This document shows, piece after piece, positions 1-8,578 of a stretch of 64,000 nucleotides of DNA. The notes beneath the pieces are model-generated. The model searched no databases. It had not been told where the DNA came from and saw only the letters and a program-made list of their open reading frames with translations. The stretch is taken from positions 62,001 through 126,000 of the forward strand of contig NZ_LNSA01000010.1 in assembly GCF_001468465.1 (NCBI RefSeq). Direction: 5' to 3'. The translations under genes and the position numbers were made by a program. How positions within the stretch are numbered: position 1 is the stretch's first letter; every line of letters begins with the position of its first letter. The DNA comes from Sphingopyxis sp. H115. Its GTDB lineage: Bacteria; Pseudomonadota; Alphaproteobacteria; Sphingomonadales; Sphingomonadaceae.

Positions 1-396
1 CCGGACGCCCATATCCTTGTGCGCAGTAGCCATGTCGCGGCCGCTGTAGTCACACCCGGCGTTCAGGATATAACAGAATTGCTCGAACAAGGTGCGCTTC
101 AGCCGGACCATGTCGTGCGACACAAAGATCGCCGCAATGCGCGGATCGGCCTCCGACAGTTCGACGGTGCGGTTGGCGATGCGGCGGATTCCGTCCTGTC
201 CGCCAAAGGCTTCGGCCATCGCGGTGCCCGAAAAGGGCGAGGCACCCGCGTTGCGATTGTCCTGAACATAGGGATCGACGGGAAGCTCGCCCGTCACGGG
301 ATCGCGAGCCTTTTCCTCGACTCCGAATTCCTTGTCCCAATCGATCGGCGGTTCGGCGGCGGGTTGCAGGAGCAGGGCGGCGGCGATCAGGAACAT
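1..396 (-). CDS. Group I truncated hemoglobin, exported, C-terminus beyond window edge
   Basis: The reading frame is open from an ATG at 396 to the window edge, giving 132 residues with no stop, so the C-terminus is missing. Residues 1-14 form a short hydrophobic stretch resembling a signal peptide, and about 50 further residues precede the globin fold. The globin part shows the FGGQDGI helix-B motif near residues 64-70 and the TrHb1-type YSGRDM..AHKDMG segment, in which H126 fits the proximal heme ligand. The family binds O2 or NO. The preceding DUF3034 gene ends 10 bases upstream and a GGGG ribosome site precedes the ATG, so the two are probably cotranscribed. Export to the periplasm is inferred, as most truncated hemoglobins are cytoplasmic. 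Confidence 0.85.
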   Translation of the reverse strand, partial: MFLIAAALLLQPAAEPPIDWDKEFGVEEKARDPVTGELPVDPYVQDNRNAGASPFSGTAMAEAFGGQDGIRRIANRTVELSEADPRIAAIFVSHDMVRLKRTLFEQFCYILNAGCDYSGRDMATAHKDMGVR

Positions 397-406
397 GGCG
401 GACCCC

Positions 407-1294
407 TTAAAAGGCGAGCTGCGCGGACACGAATCCGCCGCGCTGCTTGTCGAAGGTGGCGATCGAGCCGAGATCGACATAGGCGGCCGTCAGCGTCAGA
501 TTATCGGTCAGCGCATAGGCGGCAAACAGATCCAGCCAATCATCCTCGCGCGCGATCGCCAGATTGTCGGGCTTGGTGCGATATTCGGCGCCGATTACCG
601 CGCGGCGCGACAGTTGATACGCGACCGACCCTTCGAACTGCAGCGAATGATCGTCGTTGCCCGCGGTTCCAAAGCCGAGCAGCCCGGCCTGGTTCGCCTT
701 CGTCAGGCGTGCGGTCGCGTTGACCAGCACGCTGTGCGAAAGGAAAAGCTTGGTCGCGCTGAGCGTGACGTCGGTGCCCTTGCCATGCGCCGCGCCGACG
801 GCGCGCGCCACCGGCGTGTCGCGATTGCGCTTATGCTCGACCCCGATGCTGATCTGCGGGAGCAGCGGGTCGCCATAGACCGTATCGCCGAGCAGGCGGA
901 CCTTGGCGCCGAAAACATCCTGGTTGAGCGTATAGCCCTGTCCAAGCCCGAGCGCTGTGCCGACGTCGCGGGTGTCGAAATTCTGCCGCGCGTAGCTCAA
1001 CTCGATACGGTTCGCGATGCCCACGGCAACGCCGTGGCTCTGCCAGCCATAGTCGGGAAGCTCGATCAGCGTGACATGCCCCGAAAGGCCGATGCCGCGA
1101 TCGGTTTCGCGCCCGGCGATCGTCGCCCAGGTCGCAACACCGCCGCCGCTGGTACCCTCGATGGTCGACACGCCATTTGTGAGCAGCAGCTTGCCGCCGT
1201 CGATCACCGGCGCGTCTTCGGCCCATGCGGGCGATGCCACGCAAGCAAGCGCAAGCGAAAGCGCGGCCAAAAGGCGAGGGAAGTGCTGGTCCAT
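407..1294 (-). CDS. DUF3034 family outer-membrane-type protein
   Basis: This 295-residue protein has a clear signal peptide (cleavage after AWA near residue 25). The rest is rich in alternating polar and hydrophobic segments ending in a final Phe, as in outer-membrane beta-barrels. The overall pattern fits DUF3034, a family with no established function. It lies directly upstream of the truncated hemoglobin gene on the same strand and diverges from the cupredoxin and GGDEF/EAL genes. A structural role such as a channel or an outer-membrane partner for the globin is inference only. Confidence 0.75.
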   Translation of the reverse strand: MDQHFPRLLAALSLALACVASPAWAEDAPVIDGGKLLLTNGVSTIEGTSGGGVATWATIAGRETDRGIGLSGHVTLIELPDYGWQSHGVAVGIANRIELSYARQNFDTRDVGTALGLGQGYTLNQDVFGAKVRLLGDTVYGDPLLPQISIGVEHKRNRDTPVARAVGAAHGKGTDVTLSATKLFLSHSVLVNATARLTKANQAGLLGFGTAGNDDHSLQFEGSVAYQLSRRAVIGAEYRTKPDNLAIAREDDWLDLFAAYALTDNLTLTAAYVDLGSIATFDKQRGGFVSAQLAF

Positions 1295-1386
1295 AACGGC
1301 TCAATCGCAGCAAAAAATGAGGATTGCGTTAACCATGCAATTGAAAATTTGAGAGAATATTAAGTTCTGTCCCGTAGCCGGACAGG
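1295..1386. promoter_or_regulatory. Divergent promoter region with an inverted repeat at the cupredoxin start
   Basis: This 92-base spacer between two divergent genes is AT-rich compared with its surroundings. The inverted repeat CTGTCC-N7-GGACAG lies at 1367-1385, ending one base before the ATG at 1387. As RNA it would fold into a hairpin over the translation start; as DNA it could be an operator. I could not assign a specific -35/-10 pair with confidence. Confidence 0.35.
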
Positions 1387-2004
1387 ATGAGGGGACCAAT
1401 TCTCGTTATGACGGCGTTCGCGCTGGCCGTGCTGCTGCCCGCCTCCTGGGCGGCTGCACCCGCGGCCATGCAAGTGCAAATTGTCGACGATCGGGGCATG
1501 CCGGTGCGCGACGCAGTCGTCGAACTGACCCCCAATGCGGGCTGGCGCGGCGGTCCCATCCGCTTTGGCTGGAAACCCGCAATGGCGCAGAAAAATGTTG
1601 CGTTCGTTCCCGGGACGCTGGTGGTCGCTAGGGGCGCCGCGGTTGCCTTTCCCAATCTCGATAGCGTCCGGCACAGCGTCTACAGCTTTTCGAAAGCGGC
1701 GCGTTTCGAGATCGATCTCTATGGCCGGGACCAGACGCGATCGCAGAGCTTCCCCGTCGCGGGCACGGTGGCGCTTGGCTGCAACATTCACGACCAGATG
1801 CGCGGATATGTTCGCGTCGTCGACACGCCGTTCGCGGGCAAGACCGACCAGAATGGCATCGTTCGCCTGACGGGCATGGCGGCGGGCGGTTACCGGCTGA
1901 CCGTCTGGCATCCGCGTGCACGGATGCCCGGTGGCGAGTTCAAGCGGCCCCTCGCCGTCGGCGCGGGTCAGGGCAGCCATAAGATCGCGTTGAAACTGCG
2001 ATGA
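1387..2004 (+). CDS. Periplasmic cupredoxin-like protein (methylamine-utilization-type annotation)
   Basis: This 205-residue protein has a signal peptide ending at about residue 25 and a cupredoxin-like domain. The putative type 1 copper ligands are in the expected order: H96 in RHSVYS, then C132, H135 and M138 in GCNIHDQM. The C-terminal 50 residues resemble a carboxypeptidase-regulatory-like beta-sandwich (GIVRLTGMAAGGYRLTVW). Such proteins are often labelled methylamine utilization protein, but no methylamine dehydrogenase gene is present, so that label should not be read as function. The stop overlaps the start of the GGDEF/EAL gene as ATGA, implying translational coupling. Electron transfer or copper/redox sensing for the downstream enzyme is inferred. 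Confidence 0.8.
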   Translation: MRGPILVMTAFALAVLLPASWAAAPAAMQVQIVDDRGMPVRDAVVELTPNAGWRGGPIRFGWKPAMAQKNVAFVPGTLVVARGAAVAFPNLDSVRHSVYSFSKAARFEIDLYGRDQTRSQSFPVAGTVALGCNIHDQMRGYVRVVDTPFAGKTDQNGIVRLTGMAAGGYRLTVWHPRARMPGGEFKRPLAVGAGQGSHKIALKLR

Positions 2005-4313
2005 CCCCGATCGCCGCGTTGCCCGCGAAAATCCGCTTCCGGTCGCTGAAGCTGCGGATCGCGGCGGTCTATGCGGCGCTGTTTGCCGCGATCCTTGCAG
2101 CGGTGCTTTTGCTGGCCGGGAACGGCATTGCGCGCTTCGGCGAGGACAGCGCCTCGCGCGACCTGGCTGCCAATGCGCGCGTGTTTGACGAGATCATCGA
2201 ATTGCGCGCGCGTCAGATGCGCGGCTCGGCCGATGTGCTGTCGCGCGACTTCGGATTTCGCGAGGCCGTGGCGACCGACGACGAGCCGACGATCGAAAGC
2301 GCGCTGGTCAGCTTGCGCGAACGCTCGCGCAGCGAAGCGGCGTTTGTCGTTGGCTTCGATGGCGATGTGGTCGGCTCATCGGCGGCAGCGCTGCCGCCGG
2401 CCGTGGAATTGTGGGACGCGCTCGATGGCGGGCAGGATCATGGCATCATCCAGATCGGTGACAAGCTGGCGCTCGCGGCGGCGTCGCCGATCGAGGTGCC
2501 CGATACGATCGGCTGGCTCGTCCTCGCGCAGCCGCTGGATGCGGCCGAGATGCAGCGGCTAAGCAAGCTCGCGGCGGTCGATATCGATGCGCGCGTGCTG
2601 CGTGCATCGGGGCTTCCCGCCAAACTGACGCGTGCACCGTTGGGACAGGTTCTGGAAAGCGACGATGGCGAGCGCATCCTCCACCATGTCACCGCGCTGC
2701 CCGCGCTTCAGCAAGGCGTTCGTCCGCGGCTCGTCCTCGATCACTCGCTCAGCAAGGCGCTCGACGAATATTCGGGGCTGCAATTGCTGCTCGCGGCGCT
2801 TGCAGCGGCGGGCCTGTCGCTGGTTGTCATCCTCAGCTGGCGCGTCGCGCGGACGATCACCCGGCCGTTGAGCGCCCTCGACAACGCGACGCGCTTGCTA
2901 GGTGCAGGCAAGGACGCGAAGGTCGACGTGACGTCTGACGACGAGATCGGCCGCCTCGGCGCCAGCTTCAACGCGATGGTCGCCGCGATCGAAGAGCGCG
3001 AACGCCAGATTACGCATGTGGCGCTTCACGACGGCCTCACCAATCTGCCTAATCGCAAGCTGTTCGTCGAACAGCTCGACCAGGCGCTGGCGCGGCGGCG
3101 CGACGAAGCGCAGTTGATGATCGTCTACGTCGACCTCGACGATTTCAAGGTCGTCAACGACACGCTCGGCCATCCGGCGGGCGACGCGCTGCTCCGCAAT
3201 GTCGCAGCCCATCTGCAAGACGTGCTGGGCGGGGCGATCGTCGCGCGGCTCGGCGGTGACGAATTTGCGATCCTGCTCGGCGATTTGCCCGCCAACGAAA
3301 ATCTCGCCGCGCTCGCCGACAAGCTTCAAAGCTGTTTCGGCCGCACGATCATGATCGACGGGCAACAGGCGGACGCATCGGCCAGTATGGGCATCGCGGT
3401 TGCGCCGGGCGACGGCATCGATGGCACGACCTTGATGAAGAATGCAGACCTGGCGCTCTATCGCGCGAAACGCGACGGCAAGGCGACCTATCATTTCTTC
3501 GAACCATCGCTCGACGAGCAGGCGCGGCACCGGCGCCAGATGGAACTCGATTTGAGGCTCGCCATTCGCGATGGCGGGTTCGAGCTTTATTTCCAGCCGC
3601 TCTACAGCATGCACGAGGAGCGGCTGAAAGCTTTTGAGGCGCTCATCCGATGGCCGCATGCCGAGGGCATGATCAGTCCGGTCGACTTCATCCCGCTCGC
3701 CGAAGAGACCGGGCTGATCGTCCAGATCGGCGAATGGGTGATCCGCGAGGCGTGCCGCCAGGCCGCGTCGTGGCCCGACGACCTGTCGGTCGCGGTCAAT
3801 ATCTCGCCCAAACAATTCCAGAGCCCAAACCTCGCGACCATCGTGCTATCGGCGCTCGCTTCGTCGGGACTGCCCGCCAACCGGCTCGAGCTCGAAATTA
3901 CGGAGAGCATCTTCATCGCGAACGTCGAAAAGACGCTCGAGGCGTTGCACAGCCTGCGCGCGCTCGGCGTCCGCATCGCCCTCGACGATTTCGGGACCGG
4001 CTATTCGTCGCTCAGCTATCTGCGTTCTTTCCCTTTCGACAAGCTCAAGATCGACCAGAGCTTCGTCCGCGACCTGACGCAGGGCGGCAATGCTAACGCG
4101 ATGATCCGCGCCATTACGACGCTGGCCGATGCGCTAGGCATGGAAACACTGGCCGAAGGCGTCGAGGACGAAGCCCAAGCTGAAATCCTCCGACAGGAAG
4201 GATGCCACCAGATCCAGGGCTATCTGCTGAGCAAACCGATCGACGCCCATGCGGTGCATGCCTTTATCGCAACGATGGCGGCCGAGGGGGATGACCAGCG
4301 GCTAAGGGCATGA
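2001..4313 (+). CDS. Membrane-bound GGDEF/EAL c-di-GMP enzyme with periplasmic sensor
   Basis: This 770-residue protein has a transmembrane helix at about residues 18-40, a periplasmic sensor region of roughly 215 residues and a second helix near 258-280. HAMP (about 281-333), GGDEF (about 340-495) and EAL (about 510-755) domains follow. The GGDEF motif is intact at residues 418-422, and the EAL motif (546-548) and DDFGTGYSSL loop are also intact. Both diguanylate cyclase and phosphodiesterase activity are therefore possible. The sensor would face the periplasm, where the translationally coupled cupredoxin and the exported globin are predicted to act. The net direction of c-di-GMP control cannot be read from sequence. 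Confidence 0.9.
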   Translation: MTPIAALPAKIRFRSLKLRIAAVYAALFAAILAAVLLLAGNGIARFGEDSASRDLAANARVFDEIIELRARQMRGSADVLSRDFGFREAVATDDEPTIESALVSLRERSRSEAAFVVGFDGDVVGSSAAALPPAVELWDALDGGQDHGIIQIGDKLALAAASPIEVPDTIGWLVLAQPLDAAEMQRLSKLAAVDIDARVLRASGLPAKLTRAPLGQVLESDDGERILHHVTALPALQQGVRPRLVLDHSLSKALDEYSGLQLLLAALAAAGLSLVVILSWRVARTITRPLSALDNATRLLGAGKDAKVDVTSDDEIGRLGASFNAMVAAIEERERQITHVALHDGLTNLPNRKLFVEQLDQALARRRDEAQLMIVYVDLDDFKVVNDTLGHPAGDALLRNVAAHLQDVLGGAIVARLGGDEFAILLGDLPANENLAALADKLQSCFGRTIMIDGQQADASASMGIAVAPGDGIDGTTLMKNADLALYRAKRDGKATYHFFEPSLDEQARHRRQMELDLRLAIRDGGFELYFQPLYSMHEERLKAFEALIRWPHAEGMISPVDFIPLAEETGLIVQIGEWVIREACRQAASWPDDLSVAVNISPKQFQSPNLATIVLSALASSGLPANRLELEITESIFIANVEKTLEALHSLRALGVRIALDDFGTGYSSLSYLRSFPFDKLKIDQSFVRDLTQGGNANAMIRAITTLADALGMETLAEGVEDEAQAEILRQEGCHQIQGYLLSKPIDAHAVHAFIATMAAEGDDQRLRA

Positions 4314-4642
4314 AGCAGCTCTGCGACGCCAAAGCGTCCCATCGTTTTGGAGCGTCAGTTATCGTGAATGGCGAGTTGAAAGCCGATCTTTCAACGGTCA
4401 AATCTAGTGGTTTATTGCCCGAACGAGTGGCGAAACGCCTTGATTGCGCGGTGCTATGTCGGTGACTTGACCGACGGACGGCGCGGATCAGCATGACAGG
4501 CGGATTGACCGTTGCTCGGAATTGCCTGTCGTCGGGCAGGTGAAGCGCTCGGTCACAGGATAGAACACGATCCAGCTCATCAATTCGTAGAGCAGTTCGT
4601 CGAGCGAGTTCAAAAGTTTAGAAAATGCAATTTCGATGTCTC
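4314..4642. other. Intergenic stretch between convergent genes, no gene seen
   Basis: These 329 bases separate two converging genes. I see no reading frame with recognisable protein character, no RNA gene and no strong rho-independent terminator. Confidence 0.5.
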
Positions 4643-5398
4643 TCAGACAGCTGGGGAGGCCCGGCGTTCATGGCGCAGGACAGCAACGATCGCGATGATG
4701 GCAAGGCCGTAGGTTCCGAACTGAAAGACCGGCGACAGGGGAGGATGCTGTCCGGATGCCTGGGCGCTGAACGATGTGAAGTCCCAAGCGCCGTGCAGAA
4801 GCATCGGCAGCCAGATGCCGCCGCTGATCCGACGGAGAACGTAAAAGGCACCGCCCATCAGCGAAGCGAACAGGCATTGAAGCAGGCTCGCGAATAGCGG
4901 TATTCCGAACAGGGCGTTGGGAATATGCATCGCGCCGAACAACAGCGAAGACCATAAGCAGACCCAAAGCTCGTTCGAGGTCGAGCCCCGAACGCCGGTG
5001 ACAAGGATGCCGCGTGCTAGCATTTCCTCGTTGAACCCGACGAGGACGCCGGCGGCGACGAGCATAATGAGATGGCTCGCCGAAAAGGCCGACCAATTGG
5101 CCGCAGCGCCGTTGACGACGATCATGCCGACCATCCCGATCAGCACCAACCCCAGCGCCCATTGGGGCCCACCGCGTTTGTTTTCTACCAGCGCCGGGCG
5201 CCACCAGCCCAGCCACGTTACCGCGGCGGCGGCGAACAAGGCTCCGAGACCCAAGGGGATGATAAGGCTTTTGAAGGCAACGCCTTCGGACACCATGTCG
5301 GTGTAACGGGCGCCGCCGAGCCCCCACGTCGTGAAGATGATGGCGTTGTAGACGAGATAGATGCAAAGAGCTGCGCGCCAGTTCGGTCGCACCCTCAT
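4643..5398 (-). CDS. CPBP family intramembrane glutamic endopeptidase
   Basis: This 251-residue polytopic protein has about seven hydrophobic segments. It carries the CPBP (Abi/Rce1-like) signature: E124-E125-xxx-R129 in NEEMLARG, H159 in FGAMHIPN and H202 in LLHGAWDF. The family includes CAAX prenyl endopeptidases and bacteriocin-immunity proteins, and the substrate here is unknown. The start is only 4 bases after the stop of the upstream secreted-protein gene, so the three genes on this strand from 6247 down probably form one operon. Confidence 0.85.
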   Translation of the reverse strand: MRVRPNWRAALCIYLVYNAIIFTTWGLGGARYTDMVSEGVAFKSLIIPLGLGALFAAAAVTWLGWWRPALVENKRGGPQWALGLVLIGMVGMIVVNGAAANWSAFSASHLIMLVAAGVLVGFNEEMLARGILVTGVRGSTSNELWVCLWSSLLFGAMHIPNALFGIPLFASLLQCLFASLMGGAFYVLRRISGGIWLPMLLHGAWDFTSFSAQASGQHPPLSPVFQFGTYGLAIIAIVAVLRHERRASPAV

Positions 5399-5402
5399 GG
5401 GA

Positions 5403-5867
5403 CTATTTCGCCCAGATCAGATTCGCCGCCTTTCCGCTGGCGCGCTCCTGCGTTGCGGCCTCGCAAAAGGCCGAATGATCGTTCGCCGAAATGGCGACCT
5501 GTGCTCCGAACGCCATGCCGAGAGCGAGCGTGGCCTTGCGCTCGACCTCGGCCCGCTGGCCTGCGTCAAGCGCGCGCGGTTTGCCGCTCTGATCGTCATA
5601 GATCAGATCGAATTCCTTCGCGAACGCCTTGGGGTCGATCTCGAAACCCGAGCAGGTCGCGGCGACCGCTTGTTGATGGCCGAGTGCCTGGAGCATCGCG
5701 ACATGGCCTTCGTCGAACGCGCCGTCGAGCATCGAGCGGATCGCATCGGTGGCCGCCAAGTCCATTTTGACGATGTTGGGCGCCGACGGGGCCTTGGGTT
5801 GAGCGACGGCTGAAGGCGCGACTATGAGCGCGGCGAGAAGCAATAAAGGACGAATGGTCATGGTCAA
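5403..5867 (-). CDS. Small secreted protein of unknown function
   Basis: This 154-residue protein has a signal peptide cleaved near residue 22 (VAQ). Two cysteines in the mature part (in TCSGFE and FCEAAT) could form a disulfide. I recognise no family. The start overlaps the stop of the upstream His-rich gene as ATGA and the CPBP protease gene follows after 4 bases, so a shared envelope function is plausible but unproven. Confidence 0.75.
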   Translation of the reverse strand: MTMTIRPLLLLAALIVAPSAVAQPKAPSAPNIVKMDLAATDAIRSMLDGAFDEGHVAMLQALGHQQAVAATCSGFEIDPKAFAKEFDLIYDDQSGKPRALDAGQRAEVERKATLALGMAFGAQVAISANDHSAFCEAATQERASGKAANLIWAK

Positions 5868-6247
5868 TATCCCCGCCGATGAGGGTCATAGGCGAATTGG
5901 CTATCGGTCCAGCCGTGCGAGAATTGCCCGCGCACAAAGCAGCGCCGCTCGCCGCGATAACAACTCACGTCCGGCGCGGGCGAGAAATAGTCGCCGCCAT
6001 AGCTATCGCCATATCCGTACCGATAGGCATCGCGTCGCTCTTCTTCTTTCCGCTTCTTCTTGGCGGAGATCGCAGCCGCAATCCCCACCAGACCTATGGC
6101 GAGTGCTGCGCCGGCGGCCGCGTCGCCGTCATGATCGCGGTGGTGGTGGTGATCGTCGTGCCAATCATCGTGCCGCCTCGCAAAAGCGGGTGCGGGAAGG
6201 AGGAGGGCGGCAACGACCGCCATACCAATAAGCCGGGTACGAAGCAT
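5864..6247 (-). CDS. Secreted His/Asp-rich small protein
   Basis: This 127-residue protein has a signal peptide ending after AFA (residue 23). A His/Asp-rich segment follows (HDDWHDDHHHHRDHDGD), then a hydrophobic Ala/Gly segment that may be membrane-inserted, a Lys/Arg/Glu cluster, and a Tyr/Gly-rich tail with two cysteines. The His/Asp cluster could bind divalent metal such as Zn, Ni or Cu. The family is unassigned. It is the first gene of a three-gene operon with ATGA overlap to the next. Confidence 0.7.
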   Translation of the reverse strand: MLRTRLIGMAVVAALLLPAPAFARRHDDWHDDHHHHRDHDGDAAAGAALAIGLVGIAAAISAKKKRKEEERRDAYRYGYGDSYGGDYFSPAPDVSCYRGERRCFVRGQFSHGWTDSQFAYDPHRRGY

Positions 6248-6250
6248 GAT

Positions 6251-6269
6251 CTCAACCCCTGCTGTTGAG
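6251..6269 (-). promoter_or_regulatory. Leader hairpin ahead of the His-rich gene
   Basis: On the minus strand CTCAAC-N7-GTTGAG is a perfect 6-base inverted repeat ending 3 bases before the ATG. The purine-rich likely ribosome-binding bases lie in its loop. It could modulate translation; there is no independent support. Confidence 0.25.
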
Positions 6270-6419
6270 GGTCGAATAGACCATAAATCGCGATTCTCTC
6301 AAAGGAGAGATTGATCCTTGGCGAAACAAGCGACGCCCGGGATGCCTGACTAACAATCGCTATGGTCGCCCTTCTTGTCTTTCGTCACGAACCCAAGCTG
6401 TTACCATTAATCGTTCGGG

Positions 6420-7298
6420 CTATCCGGCAAATCTCGCTGCGATCTCCAGCGCGGCGCGAATGGCCGGGTGCCGCCGCCGCTCGGTGCGGCAGGCGATATA
6501 GCCGGCGATGCGCGTCGCCGGATCGTCGGAATCGATCGGCAGGACCTTGAGCCGCGCATCGGGCGGGCATTCGCGTTCGAACATGAAGCTCATGCCAAGA
6601 TCGCGCGCGACCGCCTCGCGGATCATCTCGCGCGTATGGAATTCCATGATGCGGGCGGGGGCGATGCCGCAGGCGTCGAACAATCGCTCGGTCGCGGCGC
6701 GCGTCCGCGACGTGGGTTCGCGAAGCAGGAAACGCTGGTCGGCGAGCGCGGCGAGATCGAAGATTTCGGCGCTTGCGAGCGTCGACGTCTCCGGCAGGAC
6801 CGCGACGAGTCGGTCCTCGTAGAATGGTCGGTAGGTATAGTCGTTATGCCCGATCGGCTCGCAGACGATCGCCAGGTCGACGCTGGCGTTCATCAGCATC
6901 TGGTTGGTCTCGCGCGCATTGGCGGTCGTGACCTTGAAGTCGAGTTTGGGCGCGGCCTTGGCAAAGGCGGCGATCAGGTCGGCGGCATAGGGCGGCGAAT
7001 CGGTACCGATGCGCAGCAGGCCGCCTTCCTCGGGCGGCGTTTGCCCCAGCAGTCCCTCGATCTCCTCCGAGATGTCGAACAGCGCGCGCGTCTTCACGAA
7101 CAGCGCCTCGCCCTCCGGCGTCAGCGTCAGCGGCGGCCGGTTTCCAGTGAAGAGCTGCACCTGATAGCGGTCCTGCAACTCCTTCAATTGCTTCGACAGC
7201 GTCGGCTGCGAAATCGCGAGCCGGTTTGCGGCGCGCGTGATGGAGCGGTCGCTTGCGACCGCATGGAAGGTACGGAGTTGCTGATAATTGACGGCCAT
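6420..7298 (-). CDS. LysR-family regulator of the phosphonate genes
   Basis: This 292-residue LysR protein has an N-terminal winged helix (SITRAANRLAISQPTLSKQL, residues about 18-37) and a periplasmic-binding-like effector domain from about residue 90. It diverges from the FAD oxidase/phnX operon across a 137-base spacer. Divergent LysR regulators are common in 2-aminoethylphosphonate catabolic clusters, so it probably activates the genes starting at 7436 in response to an aminophosphonate or its aldehyde product. The effector identity is inference. Confidence 0.85.
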   Translation of the reverse strand: MAVNYQQLRTFHAVASDRSITRAANRLAISQPTLSKQLKELQDRYQVQLFTGNRPPLTLTPEGEALFVKTRALFDISEEIEGLLGQTPPEEGGLLRIGTDSPPYAADLIAAFAKAAPKLDFKVTTANARETNQMLMNASVDLAIVCEPIGHNDYTYRPFYEDRLVAVLPETSTLASAEIFDLAALADQRFLLREPTSRTRAATERLFDACGIAPARIMEFHTREMIREAVARDLGMSFMFERECPPDARLKVLPIDSDDPATRIAGYIACRTERRRHPAIRAALEIAARFAG

Positions 7299-7435
7299 GG
7301 GACACCTGCGCGTCGGCTATACCTCAATTGCGACACTTCGCTGACACGTCATGTGTCTATGGTGGGCATTCCTGAAATGAAGTCGTGTTGTCACACGCGT
7401 CGGGCCAATGGGCATCCTCTACCAAGAGGATCGTC
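7299..7435. promoter_or_regulatory. Divergent promoter region with GACAC/GTGTC operator candidate
   Basis: This is the spacer between the LysR gene and the phosphonate operon. It contains the inverted repeat GACAC-GTCAT-GTGTC at 7343-7357 and further GACAC half-sites at 7301 and 7332. The oxidase ribosome site AAGAGGA is at the right end (7424-7430). The repeat is the best candidate LysR binding site here. No promoter hexamers are clear. Confidence 0.4.
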
Positions 7436-8578
7436 ATGCCTGAAACCTATGATGTAGCTATCGTCGGACGCGGAATCGTCGGTCTGGCGCATGCGCTCGC
7501 CGCGGCGCGGACCGGCGCGCGCGTCGTTGTTATCGACCGCGAACCCGCCGCACGCGGTGCCTCCATCCGCAACTTCGGTTTTGTCACCGTGTCGGGGCAG
7601 GCGCGCGGCGAGATGTGGAATTTCGCGCGCCGCTCGCGCGACATCTGGGCCGAAATCGCCCCGGCCGCCGGAATTGCGGTCGACCAGCGCGGGCTGCTCC
7701 AGCTCGCGCAGCGGGGGGAAGGCACCGCGATCCTCGAAGCCTTCCTCGCGACCGAAATGGGCGAGGGGTGTGAATTGCTCGATCCGGCGTCGGCGCGGAC
7801 GCGCTTCGGGCTGAGCGGCTTTGCGGATTTTTCGGCGGCAATGTTCAGCCCGCACGAGTTGCGCGTCGAACCGCGGCTTGCCTTGCCCGCGCTCGCCGAA
7901 TGGCTGGCGACACGATACGGCGTCGAGTTTCAGCGCGCGGCGGCGATCGAATGCGCGCCGGGCGTCGTCTGCACCGCGGTCGGCGATGTGCGCGCGCGGC
8001 GCATCTTCATCTGCCCGGGCGACGATGTCACCGGCCTGTTCCCCGAGGTGATGGCGCGCCGCCGCGTCACCCGCTGCAAGCTTCAGATGCTGCGCATCGC
8101 GCCGTCGGGGCGCACGCTGCCGACGCCGATCATGTCCGATCTCAGCCTGATCCGCTACGAAGGCTTCGCCGCGCTCGACGCCGCTGCGCCGCTGCGCGAG
8201 CGGCTGCTGGCCGAGCATGGCGCACTCATTGATGCCGGTGTCCATTTAATCGCGGTGCAGTCCGCTGACGGCTCGCTCGTCGTCGGCGACAGCCACGAAT
8301 ATGACGCGGCGCCCGATCCGTATCAGCGAAAAGCGATCGACGACCTGATCCTGACCGCTTTCCGCGAAACGCTGCCCGGTTTCGATGGTCCGGTCGTCGA
8401 GCATTGGACCGGCACCTACGCCTGGTCGCCCGATCACAACTGGTTTTCCGAAGAGGTCGCGCCCGGCGTGCACCTGACGCTCGTGACCTCGGGCGCGGGC
8501 ATGTCGACCGGGTTCGCGATCGGCGAGCAGGTGGTCGCCGCGGCAATGGCGAGCAAAACGAAGGAGATGGCGCAATGA
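7436..8578 (+). CDS. FAD-dependent oxidoreductase, phosphonate-associated (TIGR03364 type)
   Basis: This 380-residue DAO-superfamily flavoprotein has the N-terminal dinucleotide motif VGRGIVG near residues 10-16. The ATG at 7436 is chosen because AAGAGGA lies 5 bases upstream. Direct coupling to phosphonoacetaldehyde hydrolase (ATGA overlap) matches the synteny that defines the TIGR03364 family. That family is proposed to oxidatively deaminate 2-aminoethylphosphonate-like compounds, and here the product would be phosphonoacetaldehyde. No PhnW transaminase gene is present in the window, so this oxidase may replace it. The exact substrate (for example an N-methylated or hydroxylated aminophosphonate) cannot be told from sequence. 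Confidence 0.8.
   Translation: MPETYDVAIVGRGIVGLAHALAAARTGARVVVIDREPAARGASIRNFGFVTVSGQARGEMWNFARRSRDIWAEIAPAAGIAVDQRGLLQLAQRGEGTAILEAFLATEMGEGCELLDPASARTRFGLSGFADFSAAMFSPHELRVEPRLALPALAEWLATRYGVEFQRAAAIECAPGVVCTAVGDVRARRIFICPGDDVTGLFPEVMARRRVTRCKLQMLRIAPSGRTLPTPIMSDLSLIRYEGFAALDAAAPLRERLLAEHGALIDAGVHLIAVQSADGSLVVGDSHEYDAAPDPYQRKAIDDLILTAFRETLPGFDGPVVEHWTGTYAWSPDHNWFSEEVAPGVHLTLVTSGAGMSTGFAIGEQVVAAAMASKTKEMAQ

Noticed and set aside
1387..2004. Methylamine utilisation function for the cupredoxin gene
   Set aside because: No mau genes or methylamine dehydrogenase subunits are present; the common annotation comes from weak similarity.
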